DNA from: Cellulomonas wangleii
Lineage (GTDB): Bacteria > Actinomycetota > Actinomycetes > Actinomycetales > Cellulomonadaceae
Length of the DNA stretch: 64,000 nucleotides
Assembly (NCBI RefSeq): GCF_018388445.1
Contig: NZ_CP074405.1
Coordinates: 744,001-808,000, forward strand
Direction of reading: 5' to 3'
Below, one piece after another: positions 16,696 to 25,135 of this stretch. A program made the position numbers and the translations under genes. A model generated the notes under the pieces. It searched no databases. It saw nothing but the letters and a program-made list of their open reading frames with translations, and had not been told where the DNA came from. Numbering within the stretch: the stretch's first letter is position 1; every line of letters begins with the position of its first letter.

Positions 16696-18320
16696 TGAGC
16701 ACCTTCACCGCGTCCGGGCGGCAGCGCCGTCTCACCCGCTGGTTCGTCAACCGCTCGGTGCAGACCAAGATCCTCGCGGTGATCGGGTTCATGGCCGTGG
16801 TCTCGCTGGGCTCGGCCGCCTTCTCCTACCTGCAGCTGGGGGCGACCGCGGCCGACACCGCCCTGGTCGTGACGGTCGAGAAGTCGGCGGCGGCGGCCCG
16901 GGACCGCGTCTACGAGGGTCAGCTCACGGCCCGGCTCATCGTCGCGCAGCTGGCGGCGACCAGCGACGAGGACGACGTGGAGCGGCTGCTGGCGCGGCAG
17001 GGGGAGAACGACGCGGCAGTCGCCGAGGCGTTCGCCGTGATCGAGGCCACCCCGGACACCGCGGAGTCCGCAAGCTGGCAGCGGTTCCGGTCCGGTTACG
17101 ACGACTGGCTCGCGGTCCGGGACGCCCGCCTGGTCCCGCTGGCCGTCGCCGACGACCTGCCCGCGTTCGAGATCGCCGAGGCCGGCATCAGCCAGCCCAT
17201 GGTGGAGTCCTACCTCTCCTACCTGGACACCTTCGGGGCCGAGCTGTCCGCGTTCATGGACGAGACGGCCGCGGGCGCGACCGCCCGGGCCAAGTGGTCC
17301 GGTCTGCTGGTGGTCGGGGCCTGCGGCCTGGCGGTGCTGCTGGCGGTCCTGGTGGGTGCGTGGGTCGCCCGGTCCGTCCGCACCTCGGTCCGGGAGGTGC
17401 AGCGGTCGGTCGTCGCCATGTCCGGCGGCGACTTCACGCGCCGTCCCCACGTGACGCACCACGACGAGGTGGGCCGGATGGCGATCCAGCTCGCCGCCGC
17501 GCAGGACGCCGTGCGGCAGACGCTCGGCGGTGTGGTCGAGTCGGCCGGGGCGGTCGCCGCGGCGGCCGAGGAGCTCGCGGCCGCGTCCGGACAGGTGGCC
17601 TCCGGGTCGGAGGAGACGAGCGTGCAGGCCGGGATGGTCGCCTCGGCGGCCGAGCAGGTGTCCCGCAACGTGCAGGCCGTCGCCGCCGGTGCGGAGCAGA
17701 TGGGGGCCTCCATCCGGGAGATCGCGCAGAACGCGTCCGAGGCGGCCAAGGTCGCCCAGGCGGCCACCGGTGCGGCGGCCACGGCGAACGACACGGTCTC
17801 CCGGCTCGGGTCGTCCAGCGCCCAGATCGGCAACGTCGTCAAGCTCATCACGCAGATCGCGGAGCAGACCAACCTGCTGGCCCTCAACGCGACCATCGAG
17901 GCCGCCCGCGCCGGTGAGGCCGGCAAGGGCTTCGCGGTGGTCGCGTCCGAGGTCAAGGAGCTGGCCCAGGAGACGGCACGGGCGACCGAGGACATCGCGC
18001 GGCGCGTCGAGGCGATCCAGGCGGACACCACCGGCGCCGTCCAGTCCATCGGGCAGATCGGCTCGATCATCGCCAGCATCAACGACTACCAGCTGACCAT
18101 CGCGTCCGCGGTGGAGGAGCAGACGGCGACGACGAACGAGATGTCGCGCGGCGTCTCGGAGGCGGCCACCGGGTCCGGCGAGATCGCGTCCGGCATCACC
18201 GGTGTCGCCACGGCGTCGCAGACCGCCTCGCAGGTGCTCGCGCAGATGGGCGCCTCGGTCAACGAGCTGGCCCGGCTGTCCGAGGACCTGCGCGGCCGCA
18301 TGGCGGCGTTCACGTACTGA
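16695..18320 (+). CDS. methyl-accepting chemotaxis protein
   Basis: A 541-residue transmembrane receptor. Order: basic N terminus, span 1 (about 26-48), an extracellular four-helix-type sensor region (about 49-195, rich in Ala, Glu, Asp), span 2 (about 198-218), HAMP domain, and a cytoplasmic MA domain whose tip has [20 protein letters not shown]. Conserved Glu-rich methylation helices are visible on both sides. There is no C-terminal CheR/CheB-binding pentapeptide; it ends AAFTY. It is the only receptor in the locus, placed between cheW and cheB. The ligand cannot be told. Confidence 0.94.
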   Translation: MSTFTASGRQRRLTRWFVNRSVQTKILAVIGFMAVVSLGSAAFSYLQLGATAADTALVVTVEKSAAAARDRVYEGQLTARLIVAQLAATSDEDDVERLLARQGENDAAVAEAFAVIEATPDTAESASWQRFRSGYDDWLAVRDARLVPLAVADDLPAFEIAEAGISQPMVESYLSYLDTFGAELSAFMDETAAGATARAKWSGLLVVGACGLAVLLAVLVGAWVARSVRTSVREVQRSVVAMSGGDFTRRPHVTHHDEVGRMAIQLAAAQDAVRQTLGGVVESAGAVAAAAEELAAASGQVASGSEETSVQAGMVASAAEQVSRNVQAVAAGAEQMGASIREIAQNASEAAKVAQAATGAAATANDTVSRLGSSSAQIGNVVKLITQIAEQTNLLALNATIEAARAGEAGKGFAVVASEVKELAQETARATEDIARRVEAIQADTTGAVQSIGQIGSIIASINDYQLTIASAVEEQTATTNEMSRGVSEAATGSGEIASGITGVATASQTASQVLAQMGASVNELARLSEDLRGRMAAFTY

Positions 18321-18371
18321 CGCGCCCGTGCCCAGCCCTGTGCCCGCCCCGACGACCCGCCCGGAGGACCC

Positions 18372-19472
18372 GTGACCCGCACCCGCGTGCTGGTGGTGGA
18401 CGACTCCGTCGTCGTGCGCCGCCTCGTGACGGACGCCCTGTCGCGCGAGCCCGCCATCGAGGTCGTCGGCGTCGCCGCGGACGGGCGCATCGCCCAGGCC
18501 AAGGTCGCGCAGCTGGCGCCGGACGTCATCACGATGGACGTCGAGATGCCGCAGATGGACGGCATCGAGGCGGTCCGGGCGCTGCGTGCCGCCGGGCACC
18601 GGCAGCCGGTGATCATGTTCTCGACCGCCACCGAGCGCGGTGCGATCGCCACGCTCGACGCCCTCGCGGCGGGCGCCAGCGACTACGTCACCAAGCCGTC
18701 CAACCTCGGCAGCCTGCGCGAGTCGCTGGACCAGGTGGTGCGCGAGCTGGTCCCGCGGATCCTGGCGCTCGCCCCGCGCCCGGCCGGGGGTGCGGGCCTC
18801 GGGACCGGCGCACCGGTCACCACGCGCGGCGGGGCACCCGCCGTCCTGGCGCCGCCGCGCCCGCCGCACCGCGTCGAGGTGGTGGTCGTCGGGGCGTCCA
18901 CCGGCGGGCCGGAGGCCCTGTCGCGCGTGCTGGCGGCGCTGCCGGTGCTGCCCGTGCCGGTCGCCGTCGTGCAGCACATGCCTCCCGTGTTCACGCGGCA
19001 GCTCGCCGCGCGCCTCGACCGGCTCGGCCCGCACCGGGTCGCGGAGGCCGCGCACGGTGTGACGCTGCTGCCGGGGCACGTCCACGTCGCGCCCGGCGAC
19101 CACCACCTCGAGGTGCACCGGGCCGGCGGCGGGCTGGTCACGGCCCTGACCCAGGCGCCGCCGGTGAACTTCTGCCGGCCGGCGGTCGACGTGCTGCTGT
19201 CCTCCGCGGCGCAGGCCGCGGGGGCCGGTGTGCTCGCGGTCGTCCTGACCGGCATGGGTGCCGACGGCAGGACGGGCGCCGAGCGGGTCGTCACGGCGGG
19301 CGGCCGTGTGGTCGTGCAGGACGAGCGGACGAGCGTGGTCTGGGGCATGCCCGGTGCGGTGGCCGCGGCCGGCTGGGCGCACGGCGTCCTGCCCCTGGGG
19401 GAGATCGCCCAGCGGATCGCCGCGACGGTGGACGAGGGCCTGCGCGCACCGGCCGGCGAGGTCGCCTCGTGA
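18372..19472 (+). CDS. cheB: chemotaxis response regulator and protein-glutamate methylesterase CheB
   Basis: CheB removes methyl groups from receptors (and deamidates glutamines) when phosphorylated, giving adaptation. The 366-residue protein has a receiver domain with phospho-acceptor Asp56 (MDVEMPQMDG) and a linker at about 130-165. The catalytic domain follows with GASTGGPEAL (catalytic Ser), VVQHMPPVFTRQLA (His region), and LTGMGADGRTGAE (Asp). The GTG at 18372 has GGAGG upstream. It lies 51 bases after the receptor and overlaps cheR by four bases, the paired adaptation enzymes. Confidence 0.95.
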   Translation: MTRTRVLVVDDSVVVRRLVTDALSREPAIEVVGVAADGRIAQAKVAQLAPDVITMDVEMPQMDGIEAVRALRAAGHRQPVIMFSTATERGAIATLDALAAGASDYVTKPSNLGSLRESLDQVVRELVPRILALAPRPAGGAGLGTGAPVTTRGGAPAVLAPPRPPHRVEVVVVGASTGGPEALSRVLAALPVLPVPVAVVQHMPPVFTRQLAARLDRLGPHRVAEAAHGVTLLPGHVHVAPGDHHLEVHRAGGGLVTALTQAPPVNFCRPAVDVLLSSAAQAAGAGVLAVVLTGMGADGRTGAERVVTAGGRVVVQDERTSVVWGMPGAVAAAGWAHGVLPLGEIAQRIAATVDEGLRAPAGEVAS

Positions 19473-20308
19473 CCGTCACACCGCGCTCATTCGGGTTCGT
19501 GGCGGACCTGGTGCGTCGGCGCAGCGGGATCGCGCTCGAGCCGCACAAGCAGTACCTCGTCGAGAGCAGGCTGCTGCCGCTCGCCCGGGCCGCCGGCCAC
19601 AGCGGCGTCGAGGCGTACGTCACCGCTCTGCGGCACCACCCCGACGAGCGGACGCACGACACCGTGGTCGAGGCGCTGACCACCCACGAGACGTCGTGGT
19701 TCCGTGACGTCGTCCCGTTCCGGGCGCTGCGGGAGCACGTCGTGCCGGCGTGGCGTGCCGACGCGCCTGCCGGCGCCCGGCTGCGCGTGTGGTCGGCCGC
19801 CTGCTCCACGGGTCAGGAGCCCTACTCGGTGGTCATGGCCGTCGCCGACCTGGAGCCGGGGGTCGACGTGCTGGCGACGGACCTGTCCGAGCCGGTCCTG
19901 GAGCGCGCCCGGCGCGGCCACTACACCCAGCTCGAGGTCGACCGCGGCCTGCCGGAGCCGATGCGCGCGCGCCACCTCACCCGCGCCGGCCGGGGCTGGC
20001 AGGTGAGCGAGGACCTGCGCCGACGGGTGACGTTCCGCCGGCACAACCTGCTCGACCTCGCCCCCGCGGGTCCGTTCGACGTGGTCCTGCTGCGCAACGT
20101 CCTCATCTACCTCGACGCCGAGGCCCGTCGTGGCGTGCTCGCGCGGGTGCACGGCGTCCTGCGGCGCGGTGGCTGGCTCGTCCTGGGCGCCGCCGAGACC
20201 ACCGCCGGTGTGCACGGTGGGTTCGAGCCGGTCGTGCTCGGCGGTGCGCACCTGTACCGGGCGGCGGCCGTCGCCCCGGCCGTCACCGGAGGAGCAACCC
20301 TGCGATGA
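19469..20308 (+). CDS. cheR: chemotaxis protein methyltransferase CheR
   Basis: CheR adds methyl groups from S-adenosylmethionine to receptor glutamates. The 279-residue protein has the N-terminal helical domain (FGFVADLVRRRSGIALEPHK, THETSWFRD) and the methyltransferase domain (RLRVWSAACSTGQEPYS, VLATDLSEPVLERARRG, FDVVLLRNVLIYLD). All SAM-binding motifs are present. The GTG at 19469 overlaps the cheB stop, and the stop overlaps the next cheY by four bases. Confidence 0.95.
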   Translation: MTVTPRSFGFVADLVRRRSGIALEPHKQYLVESRLLPLARAAGHSGVEAYVTALRHHPDERTHDTVVEALTTHETSWFRDVVPFRALREHVVPAWRADAPAGARLRVWSAACSTGQEPYSVVMAVADLEPGVDVLATDLSEPVLERARRGHYTQLEVDRGLPEPMRARHLTRAGRGWQVSEDLRRRVTFRRHNLLDLAPAGPFDVVLLRNVLIYLDAEARRGVLARVHGVLRRGGWLVLGAAETTAGVHGGFEPVVLGGAHLYRAAAVAPAVTGGATLR

Positions 20309-20688
20309 GAGCACTCGTGATCGACGACTCCCGGACGATGCGGCGCATCATCGTGCGCATCCTGCACGGCCTGGGCTTCGAGACCGTCGAGGCCGAGGAC
20401 GGCCGTCAGGCGCTCGACCTGCTCGCCGAGGGACCGGTGCCGGACCTCGCGTGCGTCGACTGGAACATGCCGGTCATGGACGGTCTGACGTTCGTGGTGC
20501 ACGCCCGGGCGGACCGGTCCCTGCGCGGGATGACGTTGATGATGGTGACCACCGAGAGCGAGCACGCGCAGATCGTGCGGGCGCTCGCGGCGGGCGCGCA
20601 CGAGTACCTGGTCAAGCCGTTCGGCCCGGACGACCTGCGGGACAAGCTCGAGCTGCTCGGTCTCCTGCCGGTCGAGGCGACCTCGTGA
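20305..20688 (+). CDS. cheY: CheY-like response regulator (first copy)
   Basis: A stand-alone receiver of 127 residues. It has the acidic pair Asp7-Asp8, phospho-acceptor Asp52 (CVDWNMPVMDG), Thr in MMVTTES, and the KPF signature (EYLVKPFGPDDL). As CheY it would carry phosphate from CheA to FliM. It overlaps cheR before and the CheX-like gene after by four bases each. A second CheY lies 500 bases downstream, so one may be the motor signal and the other a phosphate sink or adaptation regulator; the sequence does not say which. Confidence 0.92.
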   Translation: MRALVIDDSRTMRRIIVRILHGLGFETVEAEDGRQALDLLAEGPVPDLACVDWNMPVMDGLTFVVHARADRSLRGMTLMMVTTESEHAQIVRALAAGAHEYLVKPFGPDDLRDKLELLGLLPVEATS

Positions 20689-21137
20689 GCGCGGCCGTCA
20701 CCGGTGACGCCGTCGGGGCGATCGCCCGGGACCTGTTCGCGGTCATGGTCGACGGGGTCCCCGGCACGCTGCGCGCCTGGGACGCCCCGGCACCCGTGTG
20801 GGTGGAGCCCGTGGCCGCGTGGGTGGACCTGCACGGCGACTGGTCGGGGCGGGCGGTCGTCACCACCGAGCGGCGCACCGCCGACGGGGTCGCCCGCGCG
20901 CTGCTGGACCTGCCCGACGACGCGCCCGTCGGCGACGACGACCTGCGCGACGCGTTCGGCGAGGTCGCGAACGTCGTCGGGGGCAACGTGAAGTCGCTGC
21001 TGCCGACCACGGGGTCCATGGGGCTGCCGCAGGTGGGGGCGACGGAGCCCGCACCGGCGGGCTCCGTGGTCGTCGCGCACGTCCTGCTCGACTGGGGCGG
21101 TCGTGCGCTGGAGCTCACCGTGCGAGCGGCGTCGTGA
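20685..21137 (+). CDS. cheX: CheX-like chemotaxis phosphatase
   Basis: CheX dephosphorylates CheY-P. The 150-residue protein has the family motif in DAFGEVANVVGGNVKSLLP (about residues 87-105), with the catalytic E-x-x-N (Glu and Asn), and the alternating strands around VVTTERRTADGVARALL and SVVVAHVLLDWGGRALEL. Starts with GTG at 20685, overlapping cheY. There is no cheZ or cheC with two motifs here, so this is the probable off-switch for the neighbouring CheY. Confidence 0.82.
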   Translation: MSAAVTGDAVGAIARDLFAVMVDGVPGTLRAWDAPAPVWVEPVAAWVDLHGDWSGRAVVTTERRTADGVARALLDLPDDAPVGDDDLRDAFGEVANVVGGNVKSLLPTTGSMGLPQVGATEPAPAGSVVVAHVLLDWGGRALELTVRAAS

Positions 21138-21180
21138 CGGCCGCGCGGCGGGTCGGGGGACGAGAACGAGGAGGAACGAG

Positions 21181-21543
21181 ATGATCCGGGTCCTGGTGGC
21201 CGACGACAGCCGCGTGATGCGCCAGATCGTGATCCGCACGCTGCGGCAGGCGGGGTACGACTGGGAGGTGCGCGAGGCGGCCGACGGCGCCGAGGCGCTG
21301 GAGGCCGTCCGCGCCGACGAGCCCGACGTGATCCTCTCGGACTGGAACATGCCCGAGATGACCGGCCTCGACCTGCTGCGGCGCCTGCGGGCGGAGGGGT
21401 TCGACACACCGCTCGGCTTCGTCACGTCCGAGGGATCGCCGGAGATGCGGGCGCTCGCGGAGCGGGAGGGCGCCCTGTTCCTCATCGCCAAGCCCTTCAC
21501 GCCCGAGGGCTTCCGCGCCGTCATCGACCCGGTGCTCGCGTGA
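21181..21543 (+). CDS. cheY: CheY-like response regulator (second copy)
   Basis: A 120-residue receiver. Acidic pair Asp8-Asp9, phospho-acceptor Asp54 (LSDWNMPEMTGLD), Ser in FVTSEGS, and KPFTPEGF near the C terminus. It is diverged from the upstream copy (Ser for Thr in the switch position, MTG for MDG), so the two are not a recent duplicate. ATG at 21181 with GAGGAACGAG upstream. Its stop overlaps the next gene by four bases, repeating the cheY-then-phosphatase arrangement. Confidence 0.9.
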   Translation: MIRVLVADDSRVMRQIVIRTLRQAGYDWEVREAADGAEALEAVRADEPDVILSDWNMPEMTGLDLLRRLRAEGFDTPLGFVTSEGSPEMRALAEREGALFLIAKPFTPEGFRAVIDPVLA

Positions 21544-22031
21544 CGGGCCCGCAGACGCCCCTGCCTCCCGCCAAGGAGGTCCGCGACCTGCTGGCCGACC
21601 TGCTCGGGCGGGAGGTCGAGGTGCGCACGGGTGCCGCGATGGTCGACCCCACGCAGGACGGGGGCGCGCTGGTCGGGGTGTACGTGGACCGGCTGCTGTC
21701 CCTGCGGGCGCTGTGCCTGATGGACCTGCCCGCGGCGGCGTACGTGGGGGCGGCGATCGGTCTGGTGCCGGCGCGCGTCGCGCAGGAGAGCGTGGAGTGC
21801 GAGCTGCTCGGTCCGGGGCTCGAGGAGAACGCCCGCGAGGTGCTCAACGTCCTGGCCTCGCTCCTCAACGCCGAGGGCGCGCCGCACGTGCGGCTGGACG
21901 CGGTCCACGCCCCGCGCGAGGCGCTGCCGCACGACGTCGCGCCGTGGGTGCGGGCGTACGTGCGGCGAACGGACCTGGAGATCGACGTCGTCGGGTACGG
22001 GCGGGGTGGGTTCTCCCTGCTCGTGCTGTGA
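21540..22031 (+). CDS. CheC/CheX-like protein, probable second CheY phosphatase
   Basis: This 163-residue protein is not strongly recognisable by itself. It has ENAREVLNVLASLLNAEG at about residues 97-114, in which E-V-L-N fits the ExxN phosphatase motif of CheC/CheX. The flanking pattern (LCLMDLPAAAYVGAAIGL before, DLEIDVVGYGRGGFSLLVL after) resembles the alpha-beta fold of that family. It starts with GTG at 21540, overlapping cheY, and ends the chemotaxis block. The assignment rests on the motif plus position; it could equally be a catalytically inactive relative. Confidence 0.55.
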   Translation: MTGPQTPLPPAKEVRDLLADLLGREVEVRTGAAMVDPTQDGGALVGVYVDRLLSLRALCLMDLPAAAYVGAAIGLVPARVAQESVECELLGPGLEENAREVLNVLASLLNAEGAPHVRLDAVHAPREALPHDVAPWVRAYVRRTDLEIDVVGYGRGGFSLLVL

Positions 22032-22037
22032 CCTGGT

Positions 22038-22063
22038 CCCGGCGCCGCCGCGGCGACGCCGGG
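22038..22063. terminator. bidirectional terminator hairpin between the chemotaxis block and the aminotransferase gene
   Basis: CCCGGCG (22038-22044) pairs with CGCCGGG (22057-22063) across a 12-base GC-rich loop. It lies between two convergent genes, where a shared terminator is expected. No T-run. Confidence 0.5.
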
Positions 22064-22070
22064 GGCGGTC

Positions 22071-23303
22071 TCAGCGCGGCGTCTGCCGGTAGGACGACAG
22101 GAAGTTGCCCATGCGCTCGACCGCCTCGGCCAGCACCCGCGCCTCCGGGAGCGTGACGATGCGCAGGTGGTCGGGGGTGGGCCAGTTGAACCCGGTGCCC
22201 TGCACCAGCAGGATCTGCTCGCTGACCAGCAGGTCGTAGACCAGCTGGGCGTCGTCGACGATCCCGAACACCTCGGGGTCGAGGCGCGGGAACAGGTACA
22301 GGGCGCCGTCGGGCTTGGTGCACGAGACGCCGGGGATGGCGTTGAGCCCTTCCCACGCGACCTGCCGCTGCTCGTGCAGGCGTCCGCCGGGCGCGATGAG
22401 CGCGTCGATGGACTGCACGCCGCCGAGCGCCGCCTGGATCGCGTGCTGCGCGGGCACGTTGGGGCAGAGCCGGGTCGACGCGAGCAGCGTCATGCCCTCG
22501 AGGAACCCCCGGGCGTGCGCCTGCGGCCCGGTGACGACGACCCAGCCGGCGCGGTAGCCCGCGACCCGGTACGTCTTCGACAGCCCGTTGAACGTCAGGC
22601 ACAGCAGGTCCGGGGCGACGCTCGCCATGGGGATGTGCTGCGCACCGTCGTAGAGGATCCGGTCGTAGATCTCGTCGGCGAGGACCAGCAGGCTGTGCTC
22701 GCGGGCGATGTCCGCGATCTGCTCCAGCACCTCGCGCCGGTACACGGCACCCGTCGGGTTGTTTGGGTTGATGACGACGATCGCCTTGGTCCGCGGCGTG
22801 ATCTGCTCGCGGATGTGCTCGACGTCCGGCTCCCAGCCGTTGGACTCGTCGCAGCGGTAGTGCACCGGCTGACCGTCGGACAGGCTCGTCATCGCCGTCC
22901 ACAGCGGGTAGTCGGGGGACGGGATGAGCACCTCGTCGCCCTCGTCGAGCAGCGCCTGCAGCGTCATGGTGATGAGCTCGGAGACGCCGTTGCCGAGGTA
23001 CACGTCGTCGACGTCGAACGTCGGGAAGTCCTCGACGGTCTCGTAGCGCGTCACGATCGCGCGACGCGCCGGCAGGATGCCGCGGGACTCGGTGTACCCG
23101 TGCGCGTACGGCACGGCCGCGATGACGTCGGCGACGATCTGGTGCGGCGCGTCGAACCCGAACGCCGCGGGGTTGCCGGTGTTGAGCTTGAGGACGCGGC
23201 GGCCCTCGGCCTCCATGCGTGCTGCCTCGTCCAGTGCCTTGCCGCGGATCTCGTAGAGGACACCCTTGAGCTTGGCGGACTGGTCGAGGGGGCGCAGCGT
23301 CAT
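22071..23303 (-). CDS. alaA: PLP-dependent aminotransferase, alanine transaminase (AlaA) type
   Basis: A class I/II aminotransferase of 410 residues, closest by eye to AlaA, which makes alanine from pyruvate and glutamate. Signs: LKLNTGNPAAFGF near the N terminus, IPSPDYPLWTA, INPNNPTGAVY (substrate and cofactor site), DEIYDRILYDG (PLP Asp and Tyr), and FNGLSKTYRVAGYRAGW holding the Schiff-base Lys. Start ATG at 23303 follows a TACGCT box by seven bases, suggesting a leaderless transcript. It points away from the chemotaxis block and toward the same side as the urease genes, but has its own promoter. Exact substrate is inferred. Confidence 0.85.
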   Translation of the reverse strand: MTLRPLDQSAKLKGVLYEIRGKALDEAARMEAEGRRVLKLNTGNPAAFGFDAPHQIVADVIAAVPYAHGYTESRGILPARRAIVTRYETVEDFPTFDVDDVYLGNGVSELITMTLQALLDEGDEVLIPSPDYPLWTAMTSLSDGQPVHYRCDESNGWEPDVEHIREQITPRTKAIVVINPNNPTGAVYRREVLEQIADIAREHSLLVLADEIYDRILYDGAQHIPMASVAPDLLCLTFNGLSKTYRVAGYRAGWVVVTGPQAHARGFLEGMTLLASTRLCPNVPAQHAIQAALGGVQSIDALIAPGGRLHEQRQVAWEGLNAIPGVSCTKPDGALYLFPRLDPEVFGIVDDAQLVYDLLVSEQILLVQGTGFNWPTPDHLRIVTLPEARVLAEAVERMGNFLSSYRQTPR

Positions 23304-23310
23304 GCCCTGC

Positions 23311-23316
23311 AGCGTA
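23311..23316 (-). promoter_or_regulatory. -10 box of a leaderless aminotransferase promoter
   Basis: On the minus strand TACGCT lies seven bases before the ATG at 23303. It fits the TANNNT pattern and the leaderless spacing seen at several other genes in the window. Confidence 0.45.
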
Positions 23317-23392
23317 ACCCCGGCCGCTGGGTGACCGGAGCGGCCACCTGGGGGGAGGTGGCCTGGTCGTGCCGGCCGCCGGCCGTGGGCCG

Positions 23393-23426
23393 CGCGGGCC
23401 GTTCACCCGCGCGGGCCGTTCACCCG
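23393..23426. repeat. 17-base tandem repeat, two exact copies, overlapping the ureD1 stop codon
   Basis: CGCGGGCCGTTCACCCG occurs at 23393-23409 and again at 23410-23426. On the minus strand the second copy contains the TGA stop of the gene ending at 23420, so the repeat duplicates the gene's terminal codons and stop. Confidence 0.85.
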
Positions 23427-24220
23427 CGGCGGTGCGCCACCTCGTGCCGGTCCGGCTCCGACGGCCGGGTGCGTCCCGGCGTCGCGGGTCGCGGGCGGAC
23501 CTGCCGGGTCCCGGCCCACGACCCATGGCCGGGCACCGACGAGGCGACGCCCACGGCCGCCGTCAGCGCGCCCGCCAGGCGCGCGTCGGACGACGGCGGT
23601 CCCACCGCGCGGAGCATCGTGCCCTCACCCTCCAGCTGCAGCGCGCCCGGCAGGTCGAGCCGGGCGCCCAGCAGCAGCAGGGTGTCCAGACGGCGTCCGC
23701 CGTCCGCGAGCAGGGGGTCCAGCGCCGGCGCCGGCTCCAGCACGACCGTCTCCGCCAGGAGCGGCTGCTCCGCCAGCCGTGCCCGCACGGTGCTGCGCAC
23801 CCGGCCCGCCCGCTCCCCGGGCCGGCCGAGCACGAGGGTCTCGCGCAGCACCACCCGGGCGCCGGGCGCCAGGTCCACGTGCGTGAGCCGCAGGACGTCG
23901 GCACCGTCGGCGACGAGGAACGGCAGGCTCGGCCACAGCAGGACCGCGTCGGCGCCGAGGCGCACGTCGACCAGCCACGTGGCCCGGCCGCCGGCCATGT
24001 CGTGCGCCGCCGCGCCCGTGAGCTCGACGAGCTCGAGGGACCTGCCGGGCGCGACGTCGACCTCGATGCGGACGTCGTCCCGGGCGTCGAGCGGCCCGGT
24101 GGGGCCGAGGAGCGCCACGCGCACCCGGCCGTGCTCGTCGGCGAGCCGGCGCGCGCGGGCGACGTCGCCACCCACCTCGACGTCGCCGTCGGCCGTGACG
24201 ACGACCCGGGTGCGCGTCAC
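23420..24220 (-). CDS. ureD: urease accessory protein UreD/UreH family, distal paralogue (UreD1)
   Basis: UreD is the scaffold that binds apo-urease with UreF and UreG and forms a tunnel for nickel delivery. The 266-residue protein has the family run VELTGAAAHDMAGG, LLWPSLPFLVADGADV and LRETLVLGRPGERAG, and pairs residue by residue with the UreD copy just upstream. After about residue 225 it has a divergent basic tail rich in Arg and Pro. It starts with GTG at 24220, the first start in frame, 103 bases after the other copy. As the last gene of the urease operon it is more diverged and may be a specialised or decaying copy. Confidence 0.75.
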   Translation of the reverse strand: MTRTRVVVTADGDVEVGGDVARARRLADEHGRVRVALLGPTGPLDARDDVRIEVDVAPGRSLELVELTGAAAHDMAGGRATWLVDVRLGADAVLLWPSLPFLVADGADVLRLTHVDLAPGARVVLRETLVLGRPGERAGRVRSTVRARLAEQPLLAETVVLEPAPALDPLLADGGRRLDTLLLLGARLDLPGALQLEGEGTMLRAVGPPSSDARLAGALTAAVGVASSVPGHGSWAGTRQVRPRPATPGRTRPSEPDRHEVAHRRG

Positions 24221-24323
24221 CGCGGGCTCCGCGGGCGGGCGTGCGCGCGTGTCAGGGCCTGCAGGACGTCCACCCCCGGGTGCCGGTGCCGACGCCTCCG
24301 CGGGCGTCGGGCTCGCGCCATCG

Positions 24324-25130
24324 TCACCGAGGTCCGCGGTGGCCCGCCATCGCAGGGAGGGCGCCGGTGCGCAGGCCGCACGCCCGGCGGGCGTGGGTCA
24401 CCACGTCGGCGAGGTCACCCGCGTGGGCGTCGGTGCCGACGGAACGCACCAGGGTGCCCGGGCGGCCGAGCTGCAGGACGTCGCGGCCGGGGTCGTCGGC
24501 TACGGGCAGGTCGTCGCCGTCCAGCCGGGCGCCCAGCACCGTCACCGTGTCGAGGCACCGGTTGCCGCCCATCACCGCCGGGTCGGCCCACGCGGCCGGG
24601 TCCACCACCAGCGTCTCGACCAGCAGCGGCCGGTCCGCCAGGTGCGCCCGCGTCATGGTCGTCAGGTGCCCGCCGGCCTCGTGGGTGCGGCCCAGCACGA
24701 ACGTCTCGCGGAGCACCGCGCACGCCCCCTCGGCCAGGTCGAGCGTCGCCGTCCGGTGCACCCGGGCGCCCGTCGCGACGACGAACGGCAGGGCGTCCCA
24801 CACCAGCCGGCCCCCGGCGCCGACCCGCACGTCCACCGCCCACGCCGCCGACCCGCCCTGCATGTCGTAGGCGACGGTGCCGGTGACCTCGACGACCTCG
24901 AGGGCCACGTCCGCCCCCACGTCGACCGTGATCCGCACGTCGTCACCGGCCAGCAGCAGCGCCTCGGTCGCGACCAGGGCGACGCGGACCGTGCCGTCCT
25001 CGTCGGGCAGCCGCCGGCAGGCGAGCAGCCCGCCCGCGGTGTCGACGCGCACCCGACCGTCGACCGTGCGCGCGGCGGCGACCCGGGTGCCGCCCGTGCG
25101 GCCGCCGGCGCCCCGCGCACCCGTGCCCAC
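24324..25130 (-). CDS. ureD: urease accessory protein UreD/UreH family, proximal paralogue (UreD2)
   Basis: This 268-residue protein has VEVTGTVAYDMQGGSAAW, LVWDALPFVVATGARV, LRETFVLGRTHEAGG and RPLLVETLVVDP, the conserved actinobacterial UreD pattern (the LGRxxE-G motif is intact). It follows ureG by five bases, the usual place of ureD, so it is the probable functional scaffold. The GTG at 25130 is chosen because it is the first start after the ureG stop; the open frame runs on upstream inside ureG. It would work with UreF and UreG to load two Ni ions and CO2 into UreC. Confidence 0.85.
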   Translation of the reverse strand: MGTGARGAGGRTGGTRVAAARTVDGRVRVDTAGGLLACRRLPDEDGTVRVALVATEALLLAGDDVRITVDVGADVALEVVEVTGTVAYDMQGGSAAWAVDVRVGAGGRLVWDALPFVVATGARVHRTATLDLAEGACAVLRETFVLGRTHEAGGHLTTMTRAHLADRPLLVETLVVDPAAWADPAVMGGNRCLDTVTVLGARLDGDDLPVADDPGRDVLQLGRPGTLVRSVGTDAHAGDLADVVTHARRACGLRTGALPAMAGHRGPR

Positions 25131-25135
25131 GCCGG

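Noticed and set aside
23304..23419. A hidden ureE or other small gene between the aminotransferase and ureD1
   Set aside because: Only 116 bases with a promoter box and a tandem repeat; no His-rich or UreE-like sequence in any frame.
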